Shown here piece after piece: positions 10,457-21,858 of a stretch of DNA of 64,000 nucleotides (positions within the stretch are counted from its first letter, which is position 1; the number at the start of each line of letters is the position of its first letter). The notes below the pieces were generated by a model. The model was not told where the DNA came from. It ran no database searches and saw only the letters and a list, made by a program, of their open reading frames with translations. Where the stretch lies: contig NW_005178445.1 in assembly GCF_000341285.1 (NCBI RefSeq), positions 98,789-162,788 on the forward strand, read 5' to 3'. The DNA is from Galdieria sulphuraria. Taxonomy: Eukaryota > Rhodophyta > Bangiophyceae > Galdieriales > Galdieriaceae. A program made the translations under genes and the position numbers.

Positions 10457-13400
10457 CTATTTGCTTTCTCCTGTGTCCTCATCATCATCATCTTGTACGA
10501 CAGGATGTTCCATTTCTTCAAATTTGCCAAGTTGTCGATAGACAAAGATACCAACAAGACTTGCCATTAAAAACATCCAAAATGGTAATACTGCCAAGAC
10601 CTACAGAATATATGATATGGAACAACACTAAAAAATCGACATACTTTGAAACCCAAAAGAGCAAGAGGTGTCATTGCCAAATAGCTTACTACAGTCCAGA
10701 AGTAATAATAGATATATTTATACACTTGATACCTGTGGCATCAGCTTAGTTCACTACTGTTCCAGTAAGATAAAAAACCTCAAATACCAGACAAATGGCA
10801 TAGGATTGAGAGGATTCAAGAATACAGGACGGAAAGGCGGAGGTAAAAATGGATATTGATTGGGTTCTTGTCTTCCTCTGCCAACTGGATAAAGCTTAGC
10901 ATCGTGCTCCTCCAATACATCGAGGGATAATTTCGCATGTGCATTTAACTAAGCATTTGTTTGCTCTTATATTATAAACATTTTTCATCTTACTTACCTG
11001 TGGATAATTGGGATGTGTGAACCTTAGCCACTGAGGTTTCCTTGAGACAATGCGGCCAGTGACAAGTGCTTCCTTTAACAAAGGCTCTATATTCAACTGA
11101 CATTCAGCTATAAAAGTACCATCGGTAATGGAACCTGTCGAAGCTGAGGATACATCCCATATCTAATCAAAGTCAATTCACACAACTCATATTAGTCTTC
11201 AATAAAACCACTTACAGTCATTCGAAGTCGATAGGAAGTTTCTTCAGGAAATCCTGTTGTCCAAACCATACGGTAATTAAACTCACCACATCCATCATCA
11301 CTTCGAGGGTGAACATCGGTGTGTAAAGATGTACTATGATCTAAACCAAACTCTGCACTAACACTCAAGTCAGGAGTAGGCATCTACAAAAGTCAGAATA
11401 ACGAAACAAAATAACTATATATCTACCTCGTTGTTCACTTGTTGCGCTTTGGAGATGGGTAAAAAACATCCTTGTACTCCCCATATCACTAAACGAACTT
11501 CAAACTGTTTAGGAGGCTCTGGCATAATATTTTCTGGAACCATGTGTCTCGCAGCATCTTCTGTTAGAATATCTACAAAACATTCCAAACGACCAGTGGG
11601 AGTAGTTGAGTTAGGATTCCACAAGGAACGTATTTCGACTGGTTTTCTGGCTAGGAGTCTCCATGCCGGGTTATACCATCTAAACAAACCACAACATCAA
11701 TAATAAATAGCTTCCAATTGGACTCAGTACCTATGTGACAAGTCAATATAGGTTTCACCAATAAATTCAGATTTGCGAAGTCCTGGAATTCTCTTCGTGT
11801 CAACATTCACCTAGATATAGTTTCCGAATGAATAAAATCACAAAAGATGAAATAGATACGTACTGAATATGCAAGACGCTTATGAGAAAAGACACCCAAG
11901 TTCCAACTTTCCTTTAAACCGAATCCACCAGCAAGTGGAATATCAAACTCGGGTGCTCGGTAGTTCTTCACTTTAATTCTTAGTATAGAATAGGGTACTT
12001 TACATTTAAACTGAAATGTATCAAAGAATTTTGGATGCAATGTTCCTGAAACTGGATGACTCTTTGTGGAATACACCCTTTCTTCAGAGTGGCTGCAAGA
12101 AACCTAAGAGAGTCTTAACATACTTCATTTCAATCTCTTTCAAGTTACCTTTAAATAAGCATTCGCGTAACCCTCTATTATAGATAATGATTAGTAAAAT
12201 TTCAAAACATGAGTTTCAATACTTGCCAGAACATCTCAAGTTCCAACCATGTAAGACATATAAACGAACTACTACATTCTGTTCTCGATAGATTTCTTTC
12301 CAGCGTATTGTCTCTCCTTCCCTTTGTCGCTTTGACTCTACATCGTCTTCCAGCACTTGATGACTTAAAATCTATACGAAAATAAAAAAATGGCAACAAA
12401 TAGAACATTTCATTTACCTCAGCTTCCAATTTGAGTCTACCGTAAATAGGTTGTATATTCTTTCCTAGATAGCCAGCATTGCCATTAAATAACTTGTCCT
12501 TGTTGAAGTCTTTCACATTCCTTGCTATTGACATGGGTTTCTTTGCATGCTTTACGGTCGTTTGCACAGCTCCTTTGGCACTCTTGGATACGATACCAAT
12601 AGCTTTCTTTTGTTCTTTTGTTAGAAAGGAATCTTCAAAATTCTCCTAAAGATAATGAATAACAGTTATTTTCAAGATAATCATCATCTTACCTCTGTCG
12701 CTTTTATTATCTCTTCATGATAAATATCCGTCAAACGACCTCGAGTAAGAAAAAGTTCTGCATATCTTGCATGACAAAAATCTTCTTCAAGTTCAACAGG
12801 ACAAAAGCCACGACGGATTCTACAATGAAGAGAACTACCTAAATTTCCTACCTGAATACAGAATTTCAATACATAATTACTCCATATCAAACGGCACTTA
12901 CCTGATTTAACTCTGAAGAATCAGGATAGAAAAAACTTGGCAACTTTTCTTCTTCAATATGAAGTCTCAAAGCAAGATCCGGAACACTATTTTCATCGTC
13001 AATCAAATAAAAATTTAGAGTCAATCAACATAACCTACTATTCCACAACAATATCTTTCAGCAGAGTAACAATAATTTGTAGTCCTTCCACCAAAGACTG
13101 AAATGTATTGAATACTTGTCTAATAAACAGTGCTCGACGTCTAACATCTTCGCTTCCTCCTACTATCACAGATTCTTCCACAATGTCTTGTAGTTCTTCC
13201 CTTCCTATATAAAACGATGAGTTGATCAGAAACAATAGCATTGAATGAGTAATCGACCATCTCCTATTTGTAACATATCATATTTGGGATGTGAAATGGA
13301 TATAAAATGGCCACGAGGAACCGAGTTCCCATGTTGTGCCGAACGCCCACATTCCTGATGGACACTTTCCAAAGTTGAAGCAAAGTCGACTCCACATGAT

Positions 13401-16400
13401 TCATCTGAAAGTAACTAATCTTCACGTCAGTAACAAAGAATGAATATTGAAAGTGCTTCTAGTTTTACCTCGGAGAGAATTGAGGCATTTTCAGCATCAA
13501 TGCTACTCATGAAATATTTGCTAGATAGTCTTCGAAAATAAGATGATTGTAAAAAACTGTTCAAACGAGTTTGGGTAGACTCCGAAGCTCCTTTTCAATT
13601 ATCAATGAATACACTTCAGAACTAGGATATATAAGAATTTTCTTACGAAGTTTTTGTAAAAAGACTGCTTCATAATCATCCAATGCTAAGTCGCAAGTGC
13701 CAACTACTTCACCTCTCTCATGGTCGAATACCTGAATTTGCATTGTTGGAGTTAGAACCACATCTTGTTCAGGAAGCTCGAGTGGCAAGAATATGACATC
13801 TCGGAAGAAAACATCAAAAGAGTCACCATTAAGGCAAAAATTCGTCTAAACTACAATCAAAAAACAGAACATTCTTAAGAGTTGATTGGAATAAATACGA
13901 ACCGGTTGAGGTGAGGTTTCATAATGTTGGTCTTGACTTCCACTTTGTAGTCTCAAGGAAACAGAAGCCTTTCGTACAGTCTTGTTCTTATATTCTACAT
14001 CGAGGGCTCCAATGATCTACAAAAACTTAGTTCTAATGCCCTATTTCAACTACAATTCTTACTGAGAGTTTCAGGCATGCACGAAATCTCCTGGGTTCTA
14101 AATTAAGCACTGGTAACGATTCTTCTTGTTCTTTTGGCAGTAAATGAAATTCAGCTAATATCTCTCCAGCCATTATTTCTGGATTTACTTGAAACAAAGG
14201 ATACCACTTTCCGATAGGAAGTGTTGGCTGTGATCGTTTTACTTGTGCTCCCGATATGACGACTCGACCAAGACATTTTGATGGTTGCAATGGAGACTGT
14301 TCCAACTTTTTCTTTTTCGCTCTGGAATGTTCATATACCATAACAAACTGAATACCGCATCTTAGTTATCCTGATACACTTCAAAACCTATACTTACAAT
14401 GTCTGACAACATGCGAGTTGCAGTAACGGGTATTTGCAAAGTTACACATTCGAACCATTGTGGAAACAATGTTCCATAACAAATTGTATTCGATTGCGCT
14501 GAATATTCTCCACAACGAACGACTGGAATAGCACGTCGATCAGTACATCAACGACACATTGAAGAATAACATTACCAAAAAATGGGTTCGCTAAACCTCC
14601 TTCATCTGCTGCAGGCACTAAGGAAAGATAATAAGAAAAGTAAAATTCACTTTTTAACCACTTACAATTTCTTCCTTCTAAAATATAACATCGAAGAATA
14701 AACTCAAAGGAATTCATGGGAAGCATTGTGTCAGATGGATGAAAACTAACACTTTGAGAAGAAGACTCTACAGTCATAGAGGAAACACGATCTTCTGTTG
14801 CAGTCAATGAGAGAGATAATAATAAATTTCCAGGAACTTCGTAGAAACTGAAGAGGCTACTTGCTGCTGTGTCCAAAAGAAGCCAACGTGGATAACGCGT
14901 ACACTGGCGGACATACTTTGCCGATAACCTCAAATATGCAAAGCGGGTCCTAACCATATTGAGTTCAAACATTCTTTTCTTGTTGAATGCATACTTCTTT
15001 GTCGAATTATGACGCTTTTGATGCGCATACAAATTGACGAATAAGTCTGGAATATCAGAAAAACGACTAGGCAACTCCAAATCGGAAAATGATCCGTGGG
15101 TCCCTTGTCCGTTTTCCCATATTACTGATCGATGGTTCACTGGCTGAGGAGGAGTTTGTCTTTCCAATCAAGGTTTTTAGAATTTCATCAAGATACTCGA
15201 AAACATTCCTTACTCGCCAAAACAGAACGTTCCTAACTGAACATCAAACGATACTAAATAATGTTCAGATTCCAACGGAACTTCACAGACTTGATATATG
15301 CTATAGTCCAACTGATATCTTGAAGTATCAGGCTCTATGCATAGTTCTGGAGGAATGTACAATCTTGCAGGTGGTAAAGTTCCCAGAGAGCGTGAAGTAT
15401 GTATACTGATCTTAATAAAAGTTTGAAAAACAGTTTCATTTTCAAATATAAGAAACATACCAAAGCTCGACCTCGGAAGGAAGCATTCTTCTTTCCATAG
15501 TCTGTGGGACCTCTACTAGGACCATAAAGATTATACCATCTAGGTTCTAGTTGATAAACCTAACTGAAGATTGTATCTTATAGAGTACAGAGTCATTAGG
15601 AACTTACTCTTTCTATAAACTCATTTTCAAGATTCTCGTCACTTGTATTATCTCTTCCAAACAACAACTTATTCACTTGATTTTCCACGGATAACAATCT
15701 TTCATAAAAATGTGGTGGCTCTGCTTCTCGTTTTTCCCTTTCACGAAGAAACAAAGTCGCTTTCTTAAAACTTTCATCATCTTCCTTTTCAGGTTCAGAC
15801 GTTAAATAGTGAACCTTCACTCGTTCACGATGAGCCAGGATGTCTGAAAATCTAAAGAAAATCTAATCGCTTGATTTGCATATTTCTTAACGAGCTTACC
15901 GAAATTGTAGCCAACCTATCAGGTCTCCTTCCGAAGAATTCATACCCAAAAATGACTCCCGTGTATGATAAAGTTCTACTTTGATCAAATCCTGGGACAC
16001 TTCACCATCCACTATTGCTACTGGCACTCTAATCATCTCATTCCATTCCACCCTATCCCCATATATAGTTAACCAGTACAGTCAATTATAAGAATGATTG
16101 GAAACTTACCATCGTCCTCTTGAAGGAAAAAGCCCTCTCTTGAGAGCTTTCTTCCTTTTAACAGAACCAAAAGTGGCATTTCGAAAAACATGAGATGCTG
16201 TTTTGGTTAAATTTTTTTGCAGTTGTTTTACAACTGAGCCAGACAATGCAAATCCTGCCTTCTCAATAGATTTTAGAGATTTTTTCGTTGAAGTTGTAAC
16301 TGCCTTGTAGCCTCCATAGAAACATGTGGCAAAAGCACGAATGATATCTTCTTCTCCTATCGATAGGAATGAAATGTTTAGAATCACTCATAAGACTATC

Positions 16401-18063
16401 ATTTTGTAATACCTTTAGGAGCCATTCTCGGAAGCATTTCGGCTCGATAAACACAAATAAACAGATTCCAAGGCTCTGGAACAAGAGGAGGACGTCTCAA
16501 TACTAACTTATTCAACAACTGTCTACCACTCATCTAAACAAAGAAATCGTCAACAACAAACCACTTTCAGAATAGGAAACCAACTTCTTCAAATTCATAA
16601 TAATCATTCCTGTGCACAGGGACAGATCCTGGTGGTATAAGAGTTATACTAAGTTTGACATATCCCACTGTACTAAGACCAATAGAGCTCCGAGTTATTT
16701 TCTCAACCCTTTTTCCATATGAAGAATACAATGGAAACCATTTTTCTTTCACTCTATGATTCTTTTTTTGAAAATATAAGTCTGTCAACAATATCAAGAA
16801 TACTGATAATGCATACCGGTTGATCATAAATATATTTCAAATCCATCTCATGAACTCCAATGAGCACATTCTTCCTTATACGATTCCAGTCGAAAACTTG
16901 AACATTCAGAGCCTCTCTTTCCAACTCCCAACCCTTCAGATACGCAGAGAAATATAAAAGTCTATGAAAAACTGCATTAACAGTATTTAAAGCTCGTTGA
17001 GTTCTCAAGGTCTGGCCAAACGTTGTTATCTGAGAATAGTAAGTATAAGATCGAAAAGCTAATCAATGCAACAACAACCTGAACGTATGGGTCGGTTGTA
17101 CCACCTCGACGATGCATACTCAGCATATCTCTTACTTCGTGCACCATTATACGAAGTAAATACTCGCCATTTGGAATGGTAGAAAATAAGTCCCGACATG
17201 AGAAACTAGTGTCGGGAATAAAACTAGCTCGAGTCTCCGTATATATCGTAGCTACTCGAATGCCAGAGTCTCCTAAAACTGAAATTTCCAACTTCTTATG
17301 GCAAACCATGCTGTTTCCTCGGTGTGTATTTTCAGTATCTAAGAATATTGTTGCTTCTAGTTCCGCCTTCCCAATAACAAAATCGGAATCTTCGCTAGTT
17401 CCAATCAAGGCGGAAGGCCAAGCGGTGAACTGGTTGTTGCCTAACGTCTGTTCTTCACTGGAAGAAGTCTTCTGCAGAGAAGACGATGTCGACTCTTGGA
17501 CAGAATTTTCTGGTTCAGAGTCGAAGAATCCTTCTTCTCTCAATTTAGAAGCAACGAGGGGATCGTAATCTACAAGAGGCAAAACCTTCTCATATTCAGA
17601 ACCTTATTAAACAATAAGTGCGAATGCTAAAACAAGCTCTGTTATCTCTTACGTCTATGAAGGGCATAAATCTTTCTGACTCTCTCTGATCCACGAATAT
17701 TCAAAGTTATCTTGGTGCTTTTATATTCGTTGGTAAGTGCATCCCTTTCAAGAAGCTAAGTTCATTTTTGTGGTCCAGGAGAACCGTCTTACCATTGAAG
17801 TGGTACACTACTGGATAACTTTACTCCAAGGAACTCGACGGTCCCATCACTTTCTACTCTTCTATATCCTGTCCTTTCAACAACACCCTGAAGAAGAGAG
17901 TGGAATAACAGGAGTGAATAACTTGACTTTGAAAAACCAGTTGCTTCCCCTATACCTTATCGTCTACCCATTCTATTTTTACATTTCGAGCTTGAGGTAC
18001 AATTAAGCCTGAAACTTTTAGGATGGTAATAGTAAGCTCGAAAGGCTTTAGAGTGATGCTCAT
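10457..18063 (-). CDS. Ferlin: multi-C2-domain, C-terminally anchored membrane protein
   Basis: Ferlins are large tail-anchored proteins whose C2 domains bind phospholipid and calcium during vesicle fusion and membrane repair. This gene is split by many introns of about 45-60 nt, so exact exon borders are only partly resolved. The ATG at 18063 opens MSITLKPFELTITILK. A clear ferlin C2 follows around 16.8-17.2 kb: YLLRIMVHEVRDML, TTDPYVQ, then IRKNVLIGVHEMDLKYIYDQP. Further ferlin marks are IGETYIDLSHR (about 11735-11767), RWYNPAWRLL and GRLECFVDI with FEVRLVIWGVQG (11480-11690). The end encodes FLNPLN, a run of aromatic residues and a single membrane helix (VLAVLPFWMFLMASLVGIFVY), then a short acidic tail and TAG at 10457. 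This places the C2 domains in the cytosol. The total is roughly 2,000 residues, the usual ferlin size. Confidence 0.85.
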
Positions 18064-18200
18064 TCTGTCCTAAATAAGAACTCTTCCAATGAGCACACCA
18101 GAGAAAATGTTCCCCTTTTCCACAAAAGAAGAAATCGATTCCACTTGAGATTCTCATTAAGCTCTTTTGGAGCGTAAAGTATCGATTTTTATTTTTTAGT

Positions 18201-19412
18201 TCACTCATCCTCATCTTCGTTCGAAATGTCTACGAACTGACTTTTGGGTGACTTGCACTGCGGACAGACAAAGGAATCGCCAAAGAACTTAAACTCTCGA
18301 CCTGCTGCCGGAAATATTGTGTATCCACAATTCTGACACTGATACGCATGTGCAACACTTGCAGAAGGCTTCGAACATGACACTGACTGTTCACTAAATG
18401 TTGACGTTGAGGTCTCTTCGACACTCGCCTTTTTCTCTGAAGTTGCTCTTTCATAGTCTCTTCGTTGTACTTCTTCCAGTAAATACTGATCATACAGAGA
18501 CTGTGCTTGTTCTTCGGAAAGACCCAAAAACCTAGCCTTCTCTATTGGAGAAAAATCCTTGTCCCGACCTTCACTCTTTAACAACTGCAAAAAACAAGTT
18601 TCGGCTAGGCTGCGCTGAAGGTCACGAACTGTCTCTTTCGGATAGGGAAACAGTTGCATTATTTCAAGTTTGGACTGAAATTGTTCGGGTAAAAGACGTT
18701 CCGAGACAAACAAAAGCTTATCAAGTGCTGAAGGTCTTTCTCGAAGACGTTTTGCTGCTCGATTATATGCCATCAATAGTTGCTTATGTGACAAACCTAG
18801 CGTCTTGTAAACTGTATAAGAATCTTCTATCAGTTGGAAAGATAAAGCTCGTTCTTTCAATAGTGTCACCAGAAAATTTTCATACAAATCAACTCTACTA
18901 AATATCAATTCCCACTTGCTCTTGTATTCCTCTGCAATATCCACAAGCTCCAACTCTGTAGAACCATAACGTACCATTTCCATCCCACATCTTTCAATAA
19001 GACTATCACGTCTCTTCAATAGCTTCTTCAATCCTAAATATCCTCCAGCTGCTGCTAAAGCTATAGTAGCAGCAACTACAAGCACAGGATTGGGCTTCCA
19101 GTTTCCCGAAGGATCCATAGTAGGCTGCATTTGCTCGCTCCTCATTTCTTTTTCTGGTCTTCTCCGTTGAGGTTTCGTGACTGCAACTCTGAAGGAAGAT
19201 TGACTGTCGCTTTCTGAACTCTGCATTAAAACCTTGCAATAAAAATGAGCAAGTTTGGCAAAAGAGACTAGCAATCATACTTGAAGAACGTGTTTCGGTT
19301 GGTTTCTACAGAGACATCGACAAAAGTTCGCAGGTTTTGCAAAAGGGTGAACACTAAATGGCTTGCTTTCGAAAGGAACTTTTAAGCAACTCCAGTTGAC
19401 ACAGATAAACAT
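18201..19412 (-). CDS. Plastid-type membrane protein with C-terminal rubredoxin-like zinc site
   Basis: Two exons (19412-19281 and 19232-18201, 48-nt intron) give 387 aa. The N-terminus is basic with hydroxylated residues, like a transit peptide. One hydrophobic segment (VLVVAATIALAAAGGYLGL) follows. The middle is helical and charged, with repeats of the LGLS-type (TLGLSHKQLLMAY, FLGLSEEQAQSLY). The C-terminus has CQNCGY...FVCPQC, a two-CxxC metal site like rubredoxin, but only 20 residues separate the two knuckles, shorter than classical rubredoxin. It probably binds iron or zinc. I know no exact function. A role in plastid redox or complex assembly is inference. Confidence 0.65.
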
Positions 19413-19670
19413 AGTCTCCTTTTGAGAAAATGAAAACAAAGAGGCCGTGTATATCGTATTGGACAAGCGATTTTCACATCTTTCACAAAAGTTGGGCAGT
19501 CTGAGAGTTATTTGTATGTTTATTACAAAATGGAGATTTCCTAAAACTTAGCGAATACTTTTTATAGTTTAATAAAGCGACAAACTCCTTACGGTCTTAT
19601 CTACAAAAAACCCCGTTGAAATGGGACGACAGAACTCTTGTTTCAAGCTATACCACTCGATCCGATGCAA

Positions 19671-21464
19671 TCATCGGTCACGACTTCTCTCTTGGAACAG
19701 TTCATATTCCGACGGTACTCCAATCAACTTTCGGACACAGAAAGTCTTGTATGGAATCACGTCAGGGTAATATTCCCCATCTTCTTTCAAGCTTCGATAA
19801 GAGAAGAAACGACCAGGCCACCACAAACATCGCTGTCGTTCCTTCCATACTGACTCAACTTCAGGAGCTTCACATAAACGCAACAATTCTGCAAACCTGC
19901 GCCAAGCATGCCGGAAAGAGTTTTTCCAAAAGTCAAAATAAAATAGGAAATCGCTTGACATATTCCCTAAACAATCCAAATGATGAGCCACTGCAATAAG
20001 TAACTCTTGGACTGTGGAAAGACGCTTTTCCAAACCGATTGAAAGACATCCAAGTGCTACATCTGAAAAGGGATTGACCTCTAATAAAAGATGTTGTGCC
20101 GTAAGGACTCGTTTTCTCAAAACAGACTCCTCTGCTGGTGCATCTGCCGAAAAAAGTATTGCTTGATATGCTTCAAGACATAAAAGATAGTTTTCTAGCA
20201 GATAAGAGTCGAAGCTTCCTTCCTCTTTAATAAATTCTTCCATGCAGAAAACTGCTTCATCAACACGTCTACAGTATGCCAAAACAATAGACTTCAAAAT
20301 GACAAAAACATTAGGTGCCGCTTCATATTCTTTACAATACTCTAAACAATTCAGTGCCTTTTCAAAGTATTCTAATGCAAAATCCTTTTCTGCGGATGAG
20401 TCCTTGATAAAATCTGGCAAACAGCTCCAACTGTGAAGAAAATTGAATGGAAAGACATAACCTAAACCTATATTAAGAGCAGGATCTCCATCACCTCGAA
20501 TATCGGTCTTTATCGTCAGCTCATTATCCAAACCCAACTCTCTGTAAGCTTCAAGACAGAAGAAAGCAGCAAGTAAAATGTAAAATACAGGATATTTCGC
20601 ATAAGGAAACTGTTGAATGTGACCAGAGATATCACTAATGGCTGAAAGGTAGTCTCTCAAATACCAACGAAGAAAGACAAGTTGATTCAGTGCAGCCACT
20701 TTTCCTTGTTCCAATTCTAATAGTGAACGCTTATTGTACAATACCAAAGAGCTTGGAACTTTTCCCAAATCTTGTAAAGAAAAAGTTTTCTCGATGCTGT
20801 CGAACTGAAAGAGCCTCGAGAGTAGGCGTACAAGTTCATAAGACTGATTGTAAAACAAAGCTTTGCAGCTTAATGCAGTTAACTCCCTATGAAACCCATT
20901 TCTTTTTGAAGAGGTCTTGACTCTCCGTAAGAGCAACGGAAGAAGGCAAGAAAGAACGTTGTCTCTTCCTGTTTGCAAAAGTTCAAACGCAAGACATGCT
21001 ATTCCACTAAGATCGGTACATAGTTGTGTTCCAAGCCTTTTGTTTTGGCTTGCATGAAGAGAAATTTCGAAAGGCGAATGAAATGCCAGCAGTTTCCAGT
21101 CGGCTTCTTCTGTTTCAGGTGAAACTTCATACTCTCCTTGTTGCTGCGTTTCTTCTATTTGTTTCTCTAGGAGAAAGAATTTTTTTCTTTGCATAAGCTC
21201 TTCTATGACTATATCACTTCTTTCACGGGGAATCCCATAAATACTACAATACGTATGCAGCTCGGACCTGGTGCGTCTCTTAAGCTCTGTTTCTGAGATT
21301 TGTTCTAATGGCTTCAAATTCCATCTTCTTAGTATTTCCTTATCCTTTTCAGGCAGTTGTTCAAACCTTGTTGCGAAGGGTTTCTTCGCCCTGTGTCTCT
21401 CTAACTTTTCTCGCCATGACCTTTTAGTTTCTGCCAAGAATCTTCTTGACATTTGTTGTTCCAT
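19671..21464 (-). CDS. Helical-repeat protein, possibly TAF1A-like RNA polymerase I factor
   Basis: A single exon of 597 aa starts at the first in-frame ATG (21464). The N-terminus is very basic (SRRFLAETKRSWREKLERHRAKK). The rest is leucine-rich and helical, resembling TPR-type repeats (AYCRRVDEAVFCMEEFIKE, YLLCLEAYQAIL). Near the end it has CLWWPGRFFSY followed by a short conserved-looking tail. The WWP...FxxS pattern after a helical domain recalls TAF1A, a subunit of the SL1/core factor that recruits RNA polymerase I, but this is a weak resemblance and the call is tentative. No membrane segment or signal peptide is seen. Confidence 0.45.
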   Translation of the reverse strand: MEQQMSRRFLAETKRSWREKLERHRAKKPFATRFEQLPEKDKEILRRWNLKPLEQISETELKRRTRSELHTYCSIYGIPRERSDIVIEELMQRKKFFLLEKQIEETQQQGEYEVSPETEEADWKLLAFHSPFEISLHASQNKRLGTQLCTDLSGIACLAFELLQTGRDNVLSCLLPLLLRRVKTSSKRNGFHRELTALSCKALFYNQSYELVRLLSRLFQFDSIEKTFSLQDLGKVPSSLVLYNKRSLLELEQGKVAALNQLVFLRWYLRDYLSAISDISGHIQQFPYAKYPVFYILLAAFFCLEAYRELGLDNELTIKTDIRGDGDPALNIGLGYVFPFNFLHSWSCLPDFIKDSSAEKDFALEYFEKALNCLEYCKEYEAAPNVFVILKSIVLAYCRRVDEAVFCMEEFIKEEGSFDSYLLENYLLCLEAYQAILFSADAPAEESVLRKRVLTAQHLLLEVNPFSDVALGCLSIGLEKRLSTVQELLIAVAHHLDCLGNMSSDFLFYFDFWKNSFRHAWRRFAELLRLCEAPEVESVWKERQRCLWWPGRFFSYRSLKEDGEYYPDVIPYKTFCVRKLIGVPSEYELFQERSRDR

Positions 21465-21858
21465 AATAAAGAAGCCTATTTTGCAATCGAATGGAATATT
21501 TTCAAGAAAAGTTGCTTCTGTCAGAGCCCAGAGAAACGAGCATTTTAACAACAACGAGATAAATGGATTTTAAAAGGCGCTCATTCGAAGAATCCAGCCC
21601 TCCCTCTGGACTAAGGAATGAAGGCTTCGAAATGAAGCGACCAATCACCACCACCCCGATGGGAAAGCTGACCAGCGCCCCAAAACAGCTTCAGCCACCA
21701 AACTCGCCCCTTTACAACTTATTTGGGTTTGAGGTTGCCTTCTCGTCGAGAAAGCGTGACAACCAAGCTTCTTGCCCAAAACGACTGTTTACTGCCTTTT
21801 TTCTATTTCCCCTTTCTTCGCAATCGGAAACCTTGACAGTTCAAGCTAGTTACCGAAC

